NCBI GenBank assembly: GCA_036380355.1
Contig: DASVEW010000045.1
Location: forward strand, 1 to 64,000
Length of the DNA stretch: 64,000 bases
Origin: JACDAN01 sp036380355
GTDB taxonomy: Bacteria; Actinomycetota; Thermoleophilia; Gaiellales; Gaiellaceae
Reading direction: 5' to 3'
Position 1 is the stretch's first letter. Every line of letters begins with the position of its first letter. Below the pieces are notes generated by a model. The model was given only the letters and a program-made list of their open reading frames with translations. It was not told where the DNA came from and did no database searches. Made by a program: the position numbers and the translations under genes. Positions 48,109-57,590 of this stretch are shown here, piece after piece.

Positions 48109-50676
48109 CTACCCGCCGATCGCGACCGCCTCGACGCCCGCCTCCGCCAGCGCCGCCTGCGCCGCCGCCAGGCGCGCCAGCGGGACGCGGTACGGCGAGC
48201 ACGACACGTAGTCGAGGCCGAGCGTGTGGCAGAAGGCGACGGAGGCCGGTTCCCCGCCGTGCTCGCCGCAGATCCCCAGCTTGAGGTCCGGCTTCGTGCG
48301 CCGGCCGCGCTCGACCGCGATCGCCATCAGGTCCCCCACGCCGCTCTGGTCGAGCGTCTCGAACGGATTGCGCTCGAGCACGCCGTCCTGGAGGTAGTGC
48401 GTCAGGAACTTGCCCTCCGCGTCGTCGCGCGAGAACCCCAGCGCCGTCTGCGTGAGGTCGTTCGTGCCGAAGGAGAAGAAGTCCGCGTCCTCCGCGATCT
48501 CGTCGGCGCGGATGCAGGCCCGCGGGAGCTCGATCATCGTCCCGACGAGGTAGTCGACCTCGCCCTCCTCCGACGCGGTGTCGAGCGTCAGCCGGCGGAG
48601 GCGACGCAGCTCCTCCTGGAACCCGACGAGCGGGTGCATGATCTCGACGAGCGGCGGTTCGCCGGTCCTGTCCCGAACGGCGATCGCGGCGCGGATGATC
48701 GCGCGCACCTGCATCTCGTAAATCTCGGGGAACATCAGGCCCAGGCGGCAGCCGCGGGTGCCGAGCATCGGGTTCGACTCACGCAGCGCGCGGATCCGGG
48801 AGCGCATCCGGTCGTCTGTCGCCTCCTCGAGCGACGGCAGGAACTCGTGGAGGGGCGGGTCGAGGAGCCGGATCGTCACCGGCAGGCCGGCCATCGCCTC
48901 GAAGATCCCCTCGAAGTCGCTCTGCTGGTGCGGCAGGAGCCGGTCGAGCGCGCTGCGCCGCTCGTCCTCGGTCGAGGCCATGATCATCTCGCGGACGACG
49001 GGCAGCCGGTCGTCGGCCATGAACATGTGCTCGGTACGGCAGAGGCCGATCCCCTCTGCGCCGAACTCGCGCGCCTTGGCGGCGTCCTCGGGGTTGTCGG
49101 CGTTGGCCCGGACCTTCAGGCGGCGCAGGTCGTCGGCCCAGCCGAGGACGGTCTCGAAGTCCTCGTTGATCTCCGGCGCGATCAGGGCGACCTCGCCGAC
49201 GATCACCTCGCCGGTGCCGCCGTCGATCGAGAGGGTGTCCCCCTCCTTCAGCGTCGCGCCGTTCAGGGACATGGTTCGAGCGTCCATGTCGAGCGTGAGC
49301 GCCTCGCAGCCGGCCACGCACGGCTTGCCCATGCCCCGGGCGACCACGGCCGCATGGGATGTCATCCCACCGTGCGCGGTGAGGATGCCCTTCGCGTGGA
49401 TCATCCCGTGGATGTCGTCGGGCGTCGTCTCCCAGCGGACGAGGATCACGGCCTCGCCGTCGCTGCCGCGCTCCTCGGCCGTGTCCGCGTCGAAGACGAC
49501 CGCGCCCGACGCGGCGCCGGGCGAGGCGTTCAGCCCTATGGCGACGACCTCGTAGCTCGAGCCGGGGTCGATCCGCGGGTGGAGCAGCTGGTCTAGCTGC
49601 CCGGGGTCGATCCGTGCCACGGCCTCCTCGTGGGAGATCAGCCCCTCCTCGACCATGTCGACGGCGCCCTTCAGGGCGGCCGCGGCCGTCCGCTTTGCGG
49701 TGCGGGTCTGGAGCAGGTAGAGCCTGCCGTCCTCGACCGTGAACTCGAGATCCTGCATGTCGCGGTAGTGCTCCTCGAGGCGGCGCACCGTCTGGACGAA
49801 CTCGTCGAAGGCCTCCGGTAGGCGGTCCTTCATCCGCTCGAGCGGCTCGGGCGTGCGGATGCCGGCGACCACGTCCTCCCCCTGCGCGTCTGCCAGGAAC
49901 TCGCCGAAGAGGCCCGGCCGGCCGGTGGAGGGATCGCGCGTGAAGGCGACGCCCGTGCCCGACTGCTCGCCCTTGTTGCCGAAGACCATCTGGACGACGT
50001 TGACGGCGGTGCCGAGGTCGTCGGGGATCCCGTTGTGCCGGCGGTACGTCTGCGCGCGCGGCGTGTTCCAGGACTCGAACACGGCGCTGACGGCGCGGGT
50101 GAGCTGTTCGCGGGCGTCCTGCGGGAAGGGCCGGCCCGTCTCCTCCCGGTAGATCGCCTTGAAGGTCTCGATCAGGCCGGCCAGGTCGTCCTCCCGTCCG
50201 GCGAGCACGTCGGCGAAGCGATGGCCGTCGATGCCGTCGACCGTCTCGCCGTACATCTGGATCAGGCGCCGGTACGAGTCGCGGGCGAAGCGCTCGTTCC
50301 CCGTGCGCCGGGCGAGGCCCGCGGCCGCCTCGTCGTTGAGCCCGACGTTGAGGATCGTGTCCATCATCCCGGGCATCGAGATCGCCGCGCCGGAGCGGAC
50401 GGAGACGAGCAGCGGATCCTCCGGGTCGCCGAAGCGCTTGCCGGTGGTCTCCTCGAGGCGGGCGAGATGCTCGTCGATCTCCTCCTCGAGGCCGTCGGGG
50501 AACTCCCCGCCGCTCGCCATGTAGGCCCGGCAGGCATCCGTGGTGATCGTGAAGCCGGCCGGGACCGGGACGCCGAGCTGGGTCATCTCGGCGAGGCCGA
50601 TGCCCTTCCCGCCGAGCAGCTCGCGCCCGCCGTCCGTCGGCTCGTCGAAGTCGTAGACGTAGCGGGTCCGCGCCAT
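48109..50676 (-). CDS. ppdK: Pyruvate, phosphate dikinase
   Basis: 855 residues. N-terminal ATP-grasp domain with GGKGIGLAEMTQLGVPVPAG and DPLLVSVRSGAAISMPGMMD. The phosphohistidine swivel domain has ILTAHGGMTSHAAVVARGMG near residue 440, including the Thr-x-His pair that the regulatory protein modifies. The C-terminal PEP-binding barrel has IGLCRTEHMFM, EIMHPLVGFQEELRRLRRLT, IELPRACIRADEIAEDADFF and FGTNDLTQTALGFSRDD. It interconverts pyruvate and PEP. The matching regulatory kinase/phosphatase gene lies 2.2 kb away. Confidence 0.97.
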   Translation of the reverse strand: MARTRYVYDFDEPTDGGRELLGGKGIGLAEMTQLGVPVPAGFTITTDACRAYMASGGEFPDGLEEEIDEHLARLEETTGKRFGDPEDPLLVSVRSGAAISMPGMMDTILNVGLNDEAAAGLARRTGNERFARDSYRRLIQMYGETVDGIDGHRFADVLAGREDDLAGLIETFKAIYREETGRPFPQDAREQLTRAVSAVFESWNTPRAQTYRRHNGIPDDLGTAVNVVQMVFGNKGEQSGTGVAFTRDPSTGRPGLFGEFLADAQGEDVVAGIRTPEPLERMKDRLPEAFDEFVQTVRRLEEHYRDMQDLEFTVEDGRLYLLQTRTAKRTAAAALKGAVDMVEEGLISHEEAVARIDPGQLDQLLHPRIDPGSSYEVVAIGLNASPGAASGAVVFDADTAEERGSDGEAVILVRWETTPDDIHGMIHAKGILTAHGGMTSHAAVVARGMGKPCVAGCEALTLDMDARTMSLNGATLKEGDTLSIDGGTGEVIVGEVALIAPEINEDFETVLGWADDLRRLKVRANADNPEDAAKAREFGAEGIGLCRTEHMFMADDRLPVVREMIMASTEDERRSALDRLLPHQQSDFEGIFEAMAGLPVTIRLLDPPLHEFLPSLEEATDDRMRSRIRALRESNPMLGTRGCRLGLMFPEIYEMQVRAIIRAAIAVRDRTGEPPLVEIMHPLVGFQEELRRLRRLTLDTASEEGEVDYLVGTMIELPRACIRADEIAEDADFFSFGTNDLTQTALGFSRDDAEGKFLTHYLQDGVLERNPFETLDQSGVGDLMAIAVERGRRTKPDLKLGICGEHGGEPASVAFCHTLGLDYVSCSPYRVPLARLAAAQAALAEAGVEAVAIGG

Positions 50677-50716
50677 AGGGGTGGGGATTATTCCTCAGGC
50701 GCGATACTGCGACCCG

Positions 50717-51409
50717 ATGGCAGAGCGGCGCGTGGTGGCCTTCGGCGGGTTCCGTCTCATCGAGCCGGAGCAGCGGGATTTCGCGACCGAGCTCGTGCGG
50801 ATGACCGGCAAGCAGCGGCCCCGCGCCTGTTTTCTGCCCCAGGCGGCGAACGAGCGGGAGGACTACATCGTCGCCTTCTACGAGGTGTTCTCGCCGCTCG
50901 CCGAGTGCTCGTACGTGGTCTTCAACCCGTGGCCGGAGCCCGACTGGCGGGAGCGGATCACCGGCGCCGACCTCGTCTTCGTGGGCGGCGGGAACACAGC
51001 GAACATGCTCGCCGTCTGGCGGGTGCACGGCGCTCCGGACGTCCTGCGCGAGGCCTGGGAAGGCGGCACGATCATGTGCGGCACGAGCGCCGGGATGATC
51101 TGCTGGTTCGAGGCCGGCGTCACCGACTCGTACCGGCCGGAGCTCGACGGGATGCGCGACGGGCTCGGATTCCTCCCCGGCTCGGCGTGCCCGCACTACG
51201 ACGCCGAGGAGCTGCGCCGGCCGCGGTACCACGAGCTGGTGCGCGAGGGCTTCCCGGGCGGGTACGCGGCGGACGACGGAGTCGGCCTGGTCTTCGAGGG
51301 GACGGAGTTCGCTGAGGCGATCCGCGTGTTACCGCGGAAGGGCGCGTACCGGGTCGAGTTGCAGGACGGCGCGGTGGTCGAGACGCCGATCTCCGCGCGG
51401 CCGCTGTGA
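50717..51409 (+). CDS. Peptidase-E-like (S51) type 1 glutamine-amidotransferase-fold protein
   Basis: 230 residues starting MAERRVVAFGGFRLIEPEQR. LVFVGGGNTANMLAVWR and the nucleophile elbow IMCGTSAGMICWFEAGVTDS (Ser) match dipeptidase E and cyanophycinase-type serine hydrolases. GSACPHYDAEELRRPRYHEL holds the likely His. It starts 40 bases from ppdK in the opposite direction. Its stop overlaps the start of the following methyltransferase remnant by 3 bases. Confidence 0.9.
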   Translation: MAERRVVAFGGFRLIEPEQRDFATELVRMTGKQRPRACFLPQAANEREDYIVAFYEVFSPLAECSYVVFNPWPEPDWRERITGADLVFVGGGNTANMLAVWRVHGAPDVLREAWEGGTIMCGTSAGMICWFEAGVTDSYRPELDGMRDGLGFLPGSACPHYDAEELRRPRYHELVREGFPGGYAADDGVGLVFEGTEFAEAIRVLPRKGAYRVELQDGAVVETPISARPL

Positions 51410-52012
51410 CGCTCCGCGACCGGTGGGAGGCCGAGGCGCCGAACTGGATCCGCTGGGCCCGCGAGCCCGACCACGACAGCTACTGGCGGTTCCATCGGGA
51501 GTCGTTCCTCGCCTCGCTGCCCGCGCCCGGCCGGCTGACGCTCGATGTCGGCTGACCCCGAGGGCGAGTACGTGGAGGCCGATGCGGCCGCCATGCCCTT
51601 CGAGGACGGCTTCGCCGATCTCGTCGTCGCGTTCATGGTCCTGATGGACGTGGACGACATGGCCGGCGCCGTGCGTGAGGCCTTTCGGGTGCTGGAGCCC
51701 GGCGGCACGACCGTCGCGTCAGTCGTGCACCCGATCAACTCGGCCGGGATGTTCGTCCCGCGGGGCGGCGACGAGAACGCGCCCTACATGATCCACTCGT
51801 ATCGCGGCCGGCGGCGCTACGAGGACACGATCGAGCGCGCCGGCCTGCCGATCACGTTCAACAGCGTGCACTTCACCCTGGAGGAGTACTGGCGCGCGTT
51901 CCGCGATGCGGGCTTCGCCGTCACCGACCTCAGGGAGGGCTACGACGACGAGAATCCACGCTGGAGCCGGCTGCCGCTCTTCCTCCACCTGCGGGCGGTG
52001 AAGCCGGCGTGA
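51406..52012 (+). pseudogene. SAM-dependent methyltransferase with internal deletion and frameshift
   Basis: The front (RDRWEAEAPNWIRWAREPDH through PGRLTLDVG) is the normal lead into the SAM-binding motif I (LDVGCG). At that point the frame hits a stop. From 51545 a second frame begins with DPEGEYVEADAAAMPFEDGF, the motif II-III region, and runs to the normal end (PLFLHLRAVKPA). The 75-100 bases that should hold GCGxGR and the next strand are missing, so no cofactor site remains. The downstream part alone could be expressed but not active. Confidence 0.85.
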
Positions 52013-52518
52013 TCGAGCTGCGTCCGATGACGCCTGAGTTCCTCGAGGCGGTGCTCGGCGACCGGCGTCAGGAGGCGGCGCGCTTGCTCGACATCGAGAT
52101 TCCCGCCGAGTTCCCGGCCGAGGGCGAGCGCGGCTTCCTCGGCCTCCGGCTCCGTCAGATGCGGGACGACGAGCGGTTCCGGACCTGGTGTGTCAACGCG
52201 GTCGTCCTCGACGGGACGATGATCGGGCACGCCGGTTACCACGGCCCGCCGGGAGTGAACGCCACGCAGAACCCGGACGCGGTCGAGTACGGCTACACGA
52301 TCTTCGCGGGCTGGCGCGGCCGGGGATACGCAACCGAAGCGGCCGTGATGCTGATGGACCTCGCCGAGGAGCGGGCCGGGATCCGGCATTTCGTGCTGGC
52401 CGTTGCGCCGGACAACGATCCATCGCTCGCGATCGTCCGCAAGCTCGGCTTCGTCAAGACGGGCGAGCAGATGGACGAGGTGGACGGCCTCGAGCACGTC
52501 TTCGAGCTGCGGCGCTGA
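52009..52518 (+). CDS. GNAT-family acetyltransferase
   Basis: 169 residues, GTG start. IELRPMTPEFLEAVLGDRRQ at the front, then VEYGYTIFAGWRGRGYATEA with the acetyl-CoA loop (RGRGYA), HFVLAVAPDNDPSLAIVRKL and GFVKTGEQMDEVDGLEHVFE match RimJ/RimL-like N-acetyltransferases. Substrate unknown. It overlaps the end of the methyltransferase remnant by 4 bases. Confidence 0.9.
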   Translation: MIELRPMTPEFLEAVLGDRRQEAARLLDIEIPAEFPAEGERGFLGLRLRQMRDDERFRTWCVNAVVLDGTMIGHAGYHGPPGVNATQNPDAVEYGYTIFAGWRGRGYATEAAVMLMDLAEERAGIRHFVLAVAPDNDPSLAIVRKLGFVKTGEQMDEVDGLEHVFELRR

Positions 52519-52553
52519 CTGCTACGGGCGCGTCCGCGCGAGCCACGTCGAAC

Positions 52554-52646
52554 GCGTCCCTTGAGTCCCGACGTATCAAGGGGTCTGACCCCACGGTGCC
52601 CGGCGTGCCGCTTGACTTCGCGGCGGGGACGCCGGGGTCTGACCCC
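52554..52646. repeat. Pair of GGGGTCTGACCCC palindromes (intergenic repeat unit 2)
   Basis: Two 13-base palindromes at 52580 and 52634 are 54 bases apart. The first is preceded by TTGAGTCCCGACGTATCAA, differing by one base from the reverse complement of the sequence beside the 24.6 kb unit. The two units are therefore copies of one element in opposite orientation. Confidence 0.8.
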
Positions 52647-52657
52647 ATGCGATCGGC

Positions 52658-52831
52658 TCAGCGGCGCCGGGCTCTGAACTCCGCGATCCAGGCGAGACCC
52701 CGGAGGCCCAGCCAGAGAGGCGCGAGGAGGAAGTAGAAGAGCAGTCCGGCGATGCCGAGCAACGCCCACCAGACGGCCCAGCGCCAGAGCGGGATCGGCT
52801 TGGCGCGGGCTGCAGCGGCCGACTCGCTCAT
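52658..52831 (-). CDS. Single-helix membrane protein (57 aa)
   Basis: ATG overlapping the preceding stop by 4 bases (MSESAAAARAKPIPLWRWAV). One long hydrophobic segment, WWALLGIAGLLFYFLLAPLW, then a basic tail (WIAEFRARRR). Translationally coupled to the PPDK regulatory protein. The role is unknown. Confidence 0.7.
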   Translation of the reverse strand: MSESAAAARAKPIPLWRWAVWWALLGIAGLLFYFLLAPLWLGLRGLAWIAEFRARRR

Positions 52832-53646
52832 AAGGCGGTCGCGGCGCGCTGCCGCTGCTCGATTACCTGGATCACGCGGGCCGCGGTCTCCTCGATCGAG
52901 AGCTCCGAGATCTCGATCACCGGGCAGCCGAGCCGCTTGTGCAGCTTCCCGGCCGCCTCGAGCTCGTCGTAGATCTCCGTCAGCGCCTTGTACTGCCGGT
53001 TGTTGCCGCCGAGGCGCCTCGCGCGGTCGGTGCGGATCTCGGCGAGCCGCTCTGCGTCGATCGTCAGGCCGACGACCTTCTTCGGGTCGACGCGGAAGAG
53101 CGCCGGCGGAGGATCGATTCCCTTCACGACCGGGACGTTGGCGGTGCGGTAGCCGAGGTAGCCGAGGTACATCGAGAGCGGCGTCTTCGAGGTACGCGAG
53201 ACCCCGACGAGGACGATGTCGGCGTCCTCGAGGCCGCCCATGACGCCGTCGTCGTACTTGACGGCGAACTCGATCGCGGCCATGCGCTTGAAGTAGTTCG
53301 AGTCGAGCGGCGCGCGCGCTCCGGGGGTCATGGTCGCGGCCTGGCCGGAGACTCTGGCGACCGCGTCGATGGGATGGCCGAGGATGTCGCAGTAGTGGAC
53401 GCGGGCGCTGCGGCAGAGGGCGCGCATCGCCTCGCGGAGCTCCTGGTCGACGAGCGTGTAGAGCATCACGGCGGGCCGGCCCTTCGCGCGGTCGACGGCC
53501 AGGCGCAGGTCGTCCACGGTCTCGACGCGCGGGTGGACGATGTCCTCGAACTCCTGGTCCGGGAACTGGGCCTCGAGCGCCTGGACGAGCCGCTTTGCGG
53601 TCGCGCCCGTCGCGTCCGAGATCACGTGCAGCTCGACGGTCGCCAT
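52828..53646 (-). CDS. Pyruvate, phosphate dikinase regulatory protein (DUF299)
   Basis: 272 residues from ATG (MATVELHVISDATGATAKRL). The P-loop-like DIVLVGVSRTSKTPLSMYLG and FKRMAAIEFAVKYDDGVMGG, with LGYLGYRTANVPVVKGIDPP, are the DUF299 signature. The protein both phosphorylates and dephosphorylates a Thr next to the catalytic His of PPDK or PEP synthase. ppdK is encoded nearby, so PPDK is the likely target. The longer in-frame start runs into a palindrome and is not used. Confidence 0.93.
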   Translation of the reverse strand: MATVELHVISDATGATAKRLVQALEAQFPDQEFEDIVHPRVETVDDLRLAVDRAKGRPAVMLYTLVDQELREAMRALCRSARVHYCDILGHPIDAVARVSGQAATMTPGARAPLDSNYFKRMAAIEFAVKYDDGVMGGLEDADIVLVGVSRTSKTPLSMYLGYLGYRTANVPVVKGIDPPPALFRVDPKKVVGLTIDAERLAEIRTDRARRLGGNNRQYKALTEIYDELEAAGKLHKRLGCPVIEISELSIEETAARVIQVIEQRQRAATAL

Positions 53647-53680
53647 CGAGAGGAGCGTAGCGCCCGACTCCACAAAGGCC

Positions 53681-53705
53681 ATGGCCGGTGCCAGGCACCG
53701 GCCAT
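53681..53705. terminator. 25-base palindrome ATGGCCGGTGCC-A-GGCACCGGCCAT, probable terminator
   Basis: Perfect 12-bp arms around one base, located 27 bases after the HtrA stop. It could terminate htrA. GGTGCCAGGCACC is also a motif met as a dispersed palindrome in related genomes (from memory). Confidence 0.6.
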
Positions 53706-53731
53706 GTCTCGTCGGGAGGGGGAACTTGGGG

Positions 53732-54787
53732 TTACTGCGTCGTCTCGGGCCGGGCGCCGAGCTCGACCGTGACGTCTCGCTCGTTTCCGCCGCGGCGGAC
53801 CTTGAGCTCGAGCTCGTCGCCGGGCTTCTTCGCGTCGATCGCCTGCCGGAGCTCGTCGCCGGTCTCGATCGCCTTGCCGTCGACCTCGATCACGACGTCG
53901 CCGGCACGCAGGCCGGCGTCGTCCGCGGGGCTGCCGGCGACGACGTTCAGGAGCCGAGCGGCGCCGTCGTCCTCGAGGCTGACGCCAAGGTAGGCGTGCT
54001 CGACCTTGCCGTCCGCGATCAGCGCGTCCGCGACGCGGTTCGCGGTGTCACCGGGGATCGCGTAGCCGACGCCGTCGCTGCCGCCCGACTCGCTGCGGAT
54101 CTGCGCGGCCACGCCGACGACTCGCCCCTGCGTGTCGAGCACGGGCCCGCCCGAGTTGCCGTGGTTCAGCGCGGCATCAGTCTGGACGGCGTTCTCGATC
54201 GTGAACCCGTTCGGGGACCGGATCTCGCGCCCCACGGCGCTGATGACGCCGGTCGTGAGCGTGCCTTCCAGGCCGAACGGGCTGCCGAGCACGATCACCG
54301 GGTTGCCCACCTCGAGGGCGCCCGTCGGGGCGAAGCTGAGCGTCGTCAGCTCGGAGCTCGGCCTGTCGACGTCCAGCACTGCGATGTCGGTAGACGGGTC
54401 GGTGCCGACGACCTCGGCGGCGACTTCAGTGCCGTCGGAAAACTCGACGCGGACTGAGCCCGCCCCGTCCACCACGTGCTGGTTCGTGACGATGTGGCCC
54501 TCCTCGTCGATGACGAATCCGGAGCCGGTCGCCTGACCGGGGGACTGGTCGCCGAACGGCGTCTCCTGCCCGCCGTTCGCTGCATGCACCTCCACGACGG
54601 CGTTCTTGACCCGCTTGTACAGCGCGGCCGTCGAGGACGTCGTCGCGACGACGGGCTGGTTCGCCGGCGACGCCGACTCCGACGCCTGGTCGGAATCGGT
54701 CTCGAGCGCAACCGCCGCGCCCACCGCGCCCCCGACGCCGGCGCCGAGGAGGAGCGCGGCGACGACCGCTGTCAGTTGCTTGCTCAT
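53732..54787 (-). CDS. HtrA/DegP-type serine protease with PDZ domain
   Basis: 351 residues. Membrane anchor or signal at residues 5-28 (LTAVVAALLLGAGVGGAVGA). The triad is His in GHIVTNQHVVDGAGSVRVEF, Asp in DPSTDIAVLDVDRP and Ser in AALNHGNSGGPVLDTQGRVV. The PDZ domain begins YLGVSLEDDGAARLLNVVAG and holds AGLRAGDVVIEVDGKAIETG. An envelope quality-control protease. AAAGGACAGAG precedes the ATG. Confidence 0.95.
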   Translation of the reverse strand: MSKQLTAVVAALLLGAGVGGAVGAAVALETDSDQASESASPANQPVVATTSSTAALYKRVKNAVVEVHAANGGQETPFGDQSPGQATGSGFVIDEEGHIVTNQHVVDGAGSVRVEFSDGTEVAAEVVGTDPSTDIAVLDVDRPSSELTTLSFAPTGALEVGNPVIVLGSPFGLEGTLTTGVISAVGREIRSPNGFTIENAVQTDAALNHGNSGGPVLDTQGRVVGVAAQIRSESGGSDGVGYAIPGDTANRVADALIADGKVEHAYLGVSLEDDGAARLLNVVAGSPADDAGLRAGDVVIEVDGKAIETGDELRQAIDAKKPGDELELKVRRGGNERDVTVELGARPETTQ

Positions 54788-54882
54788 CGAATCTCTGTCC
54801 TTTCCATGGCTGTGATGGCTCCATGCAACCTGTCCTGCCTAAGAGCCGCCTGAGAAGGACGTTGTTTCTGGGTTAAGACCCT

Positions 54883-56745
54883 TTAGCGCGGGATCTGCGC
54901 CAGGTCGCCGAGCGCGCGCAGCGTGTCGCGGACGTCGAGGAGCAGCCGAAGCCGGTTCTCCCGGATCTTCGGATCCTCGGCCATCACGAGCACCTCCTCG
55001 AAGAAGCGGTGCAGGACCGGGCCGAGACGGGCGCCGGCCTCCACGGCGGCCTCGAAGTCCCCGATCTCCAGCGCGGCGGCGATCGCGGGCTCGACCTCGG
55101 CGAGCGCTTCGGCGACCTCCCGTTCCGCCGGCTCGGTCAGCAGGTTCGGGTCGAGCATCCCCGCGGCCTTCTCCTTCTCGCCGAGGCGGCTCGCCCGGAT
55201 GTACGCGGTGTGGATCGGCTCGAGCCGCTCGTCGGGAAGCGCGGCGAGCGCCTGGGCGAGGCGCGCGACCGAGCCGAGATCCGGGACCGTCGCCGCCCGC
55301 GCCGCGCGGACGAACTCGACCGGGACGTCCCTGAGCTGTCCCTCGAAGCGCTCCTCGACGAACTCGCCCACTTCACCCGGCAGGAGCTCTCGCGGGATCG
55401 TCAACCCGCCCTCGGTCGCCAGCCGGCCGAGCCCGATCGCGGCGCGCCGGAGCCCGAATGGGTCGCGCGAGCCCGTCGGCTTGTGGCCGAGGGAGAACGA
55501 GACGGTGAGCGTGTCGATCTTGTCCGCGGCGGCGAGCACCCGGCCGGCTTCGCTCTCGGGAAGCGGGCCGCCGGCCGAATCCGGGAGGTACTGCTCGCCG
55601 ATCGCCGAGGCGACCGCCTCGGGGTAGCCGGCGAGCCGCGCGTACTCCGCGCCGATGTGGCCCTCGAGGTCCGGAAACTCGCGGACGAGCTCGGCCGCCT
55701 GGTCCGCCTTCGCGAGCCGCGCCGCCTCCAGCGACGCCTCTCCCCCGCCGAGCCGGTCGACGAGCCGCACCAGCCGGTCGGTCTTGTCGGCGAAGGTGCC
55801 GGCCTCGGCGAAGTAGACGATGGAGCCGAGGCGCTTCGCGAGCTCGTCGATCCCCGCCTTCAAGTCCCGCTCGAACGTGAAGCTCGCATCGTCGAGCCGT
55901 CCGTCGAGGACATTCTCGTTCCCCCTCCGCACGACGTCCGGATCGCCGCCGTTCGCGACGAAGGCGAACCGGTTGCCGCCGAGCGGGAAGTAGCGCTGGT
56001 GCGACTGCATCGCGGTCTCGACCACACGGGCCGGCAGCGAGAGGAAGCGCTCGTCGAACGTGCCTTCGAGCACCAGCGGCTTCTCGACGAGGTGGATCAC
56101 CTCACGGAGCTTCCGCAGCGGGTCGCGCCACTCGCCGAGGGCGTCGAGCCCCTCGCGGATGAGCCGCTCGCGCTCGGCGGGGTCCGGCTCCACGTCCGCC
56201 GCGCGCAGCGTCTCGACGTAGGCGTCGGCGTTCGGGACCTCGACCTGCCCGCGCGTGAAACGGTGCCCCCACGTCGTGGTTCCGTGGCCCTCGACCGCGT
56301 CGGCGTCGAGCCGCGCGCAGGTCCAGCGCATCGGCCGGGGAAACCGCAGACCGGAGTCGTCCCAGCGCATCGTCTTCCCGAACGCGAGCCCGCGGACGAT
56401 CGCGTCCAGTCTCCCGGGGAGCGTCTCGGCGAGCGGCTCCGCCGGCTTGACGACGCCGAGGAAGCCGTCTCGCTCCTCGAGTTCGTCGGGCTCGACGCCG
56501 TGGCGCTTCGCGAACCCGGCGGCGGCCTTCTCCCGCAGCGACACCGGCGGCCCCTTGATCCACTGATCCCCGCTCGGCTCCTCGACGGTCACGAGGATCG
56601 CAAGCCTCCTCGGCCCGACGAGCACCTGGTCCGCCGCCGCGCCGAGGTGCCGCTCGCTCAGGCCGGGAAGCTGCGCCGCCGCCTCGTACACCGAGCCGGC
56701 GGGGAGCTCCTCGCAGCCGATCTCAAACAGCAGCCGCTTCGCCAA
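54883..56745 (-). CDS. glyS: Glycyl-tRNA synthetase beta subunit
   Basis: 620 residues from a TTG with CAGGAG 4 bases upstream, starting inside the last codons of glyQ. KRLLFEIGCEELPAGSVYEA, KTMRWDDSGLRFPRPMRWTC, LPARVVETAMQSHQRYFPLG and ADQAAELVREFPDLEGHIGA are standard. The C-terminal tRNA-binding helical domain runs to the end. It pairs with the alpha subunit in the alpha2-beta2 enzyme. Most actinobacteria use the single-chain GlyRS, so this type is of some taxonomic interest. Confidence 0.96.
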   Translation of the reverse strand: MAKRLLFEIGCEELPAGSVYEAAAQLPGLSERHLGAAADQVLVGPRRLAILVTVEEPSGDQWIKGPPVSLREKAAAGFAKRHGVEPDELEERDGFLGVVKPAEPLAETLPGRLDAIVRGLAFGKTMRWDDSGLRFPRPMRWTCARLDADAVEGHGTTTWGHRFTRGQVEVPNADAYVETLRAADVEPDPAERERLIREGLDALGEWRDPLRKLREVIHLVEKPLVLEGTFDERFLSLPARVVETAMQSHQRYFPLGGNRFAFVANGGDPDVVRRGNENVLDGRLDDASFTFERDLKAGIDELAKRLGSIVYFAEAGTFADKTDRLVRLVDRLGGGEASLEAARLAKADQAAELVREFPDLEGHIGAEYARLAGYPEAVASAIGEQYLPDSAGGPLPESEAGRVLAAADKIDTLTVSFSLGHKPTGSRDPFGLRRAAIGLGRLATEGGLTIPRELLPGEVGEFVEERFEGQLRDVPVEFVRAARAATVPDLGSVARLAQALAALPDERLEPIHTAYIRASRLGEKEKAAGMLDPNLLTEPAEREVAEALAEVEPAIAAALEIGDFEAAVEAGARLGPVLHRFFEEVLVMAEDPKIRENRLRLLLDVRDTLRALGDLAQIPR

Positions 56746-57577
56746 CGTACTCCTGAGCGACCTGACGGGCGAGGTCGCGCACCCGGCCGATGTAGGACGC
56801 ACGCTCCGTGACGGAGATCGCGCCGCGCGCGTCCAGCAGGTTGAAGGTGTGGGAGGCCTTGAGGACCTGGTCGTAGGCCGGCAGCGGCAGGTTGCGGGCC
56901 AGCAGCCGCTCGCACTCCGCCTCGTAGTCGGCGAAGTGCCGCATCAAGAGCTCGACGGAGGCCTCCTCGAAGTTGTAGACCGAGAACTGACGCTCGTTCT
57001 CGCGGTAGACGTCTCCCCACGTCGTGCCCGGCGCCCACTCGACGTCGAAGGCGGCGCGCTTGTCCTGGATGAACATGGCCAGCCGCTCGAGGCCGTAGGT
57101 GATCTCGCCGGAGACGACGTCCACGTCCATGCCTCCGAGCTGCTGGAAGTAGGTGAACTGCGTCACCTCCATCCCGTCGACCCACACCTCCCAGCCGAGG
57201 CCCCAGGCGCCGAGCGTCGGGCCTTCCCAGTCGTCCTCCACGAGCCGGACATCGTGCCGCTTGGTGTCGATCCCGACCGCCTCGAGCGAGCCGAAGTACT
57301 GGTCGAGGATGTCCTCGGGCGCGGGCTTGAGGATCACCTGGAGCTGGTAGTAGTGCTGGAACCTGTACGGGTTCTCGCCGTACCGGCCGTCCGTCGGCCG
57401 GATGACCGGCTCGACGTAGACGGTGCGCCACGGGTCCGGGCCGAGGCAGCGGAGGAAGGTCGCGGGATTGAACGTGCCGGCGCCGAGCTCGGTGTGGTAC
57501 GGCTGCATGACGACGCAGTCGCGCTCGGCCCAGTAGGCCTGGAGCGCCGCGATCATGTCCTGGTAGTTGAGGGCCAC
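56723..57577 (-). CDS. glyQ: Glycyl-tRNA synthetase alpha subunit
   Basis: 284 residues. MALNYQDMIAALQAYWAERD, VVMQPYHTELGAGTFNPATF, RPTDGRYGENPYRFQHYYQL (class II motif 2) and GEITYGLERLAMFIQDKRAA (motif 3) form the complete catalytic subunit. Followed by glyS with 23 bases overlap. The 13-base gap upstream to the GNAT gene leaves no room for a T-box leader. Confidence 0.97.
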   Translation of the reverse strand: MALNYQDMIAALQAYWAERDCVVMQPYHTELGAGTFNPATFLRCLGPDPWRTVYVEPVIRPTDGRYGENPYRFQHYYQLQVILKPAPEDILDQYFGSLEAVGIDTKRHDVRLVEDDWEGPTLGAWGLGWEVWVDGMEVTQFTYFQQLGGMDVDVVSGEITYGLERLAMFIQDKRAAFDVEWAPGTTWGDVYRENERQFSVYNFEEASVELLMRHFADYEAECERLLARNLPLPAYDQVLKASHTFNLLDARGAISVTERASYIGRVRDLARQVAQEYVGEAAAV

Positions 57578-57590
57578 GGGTCGGCGAATC

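Noticed and set aside
57578..57590. T-box leader for glyQS
   Set aside because: The gap to the upstream gene is only about 13 bases and no T-box sequence is seen.
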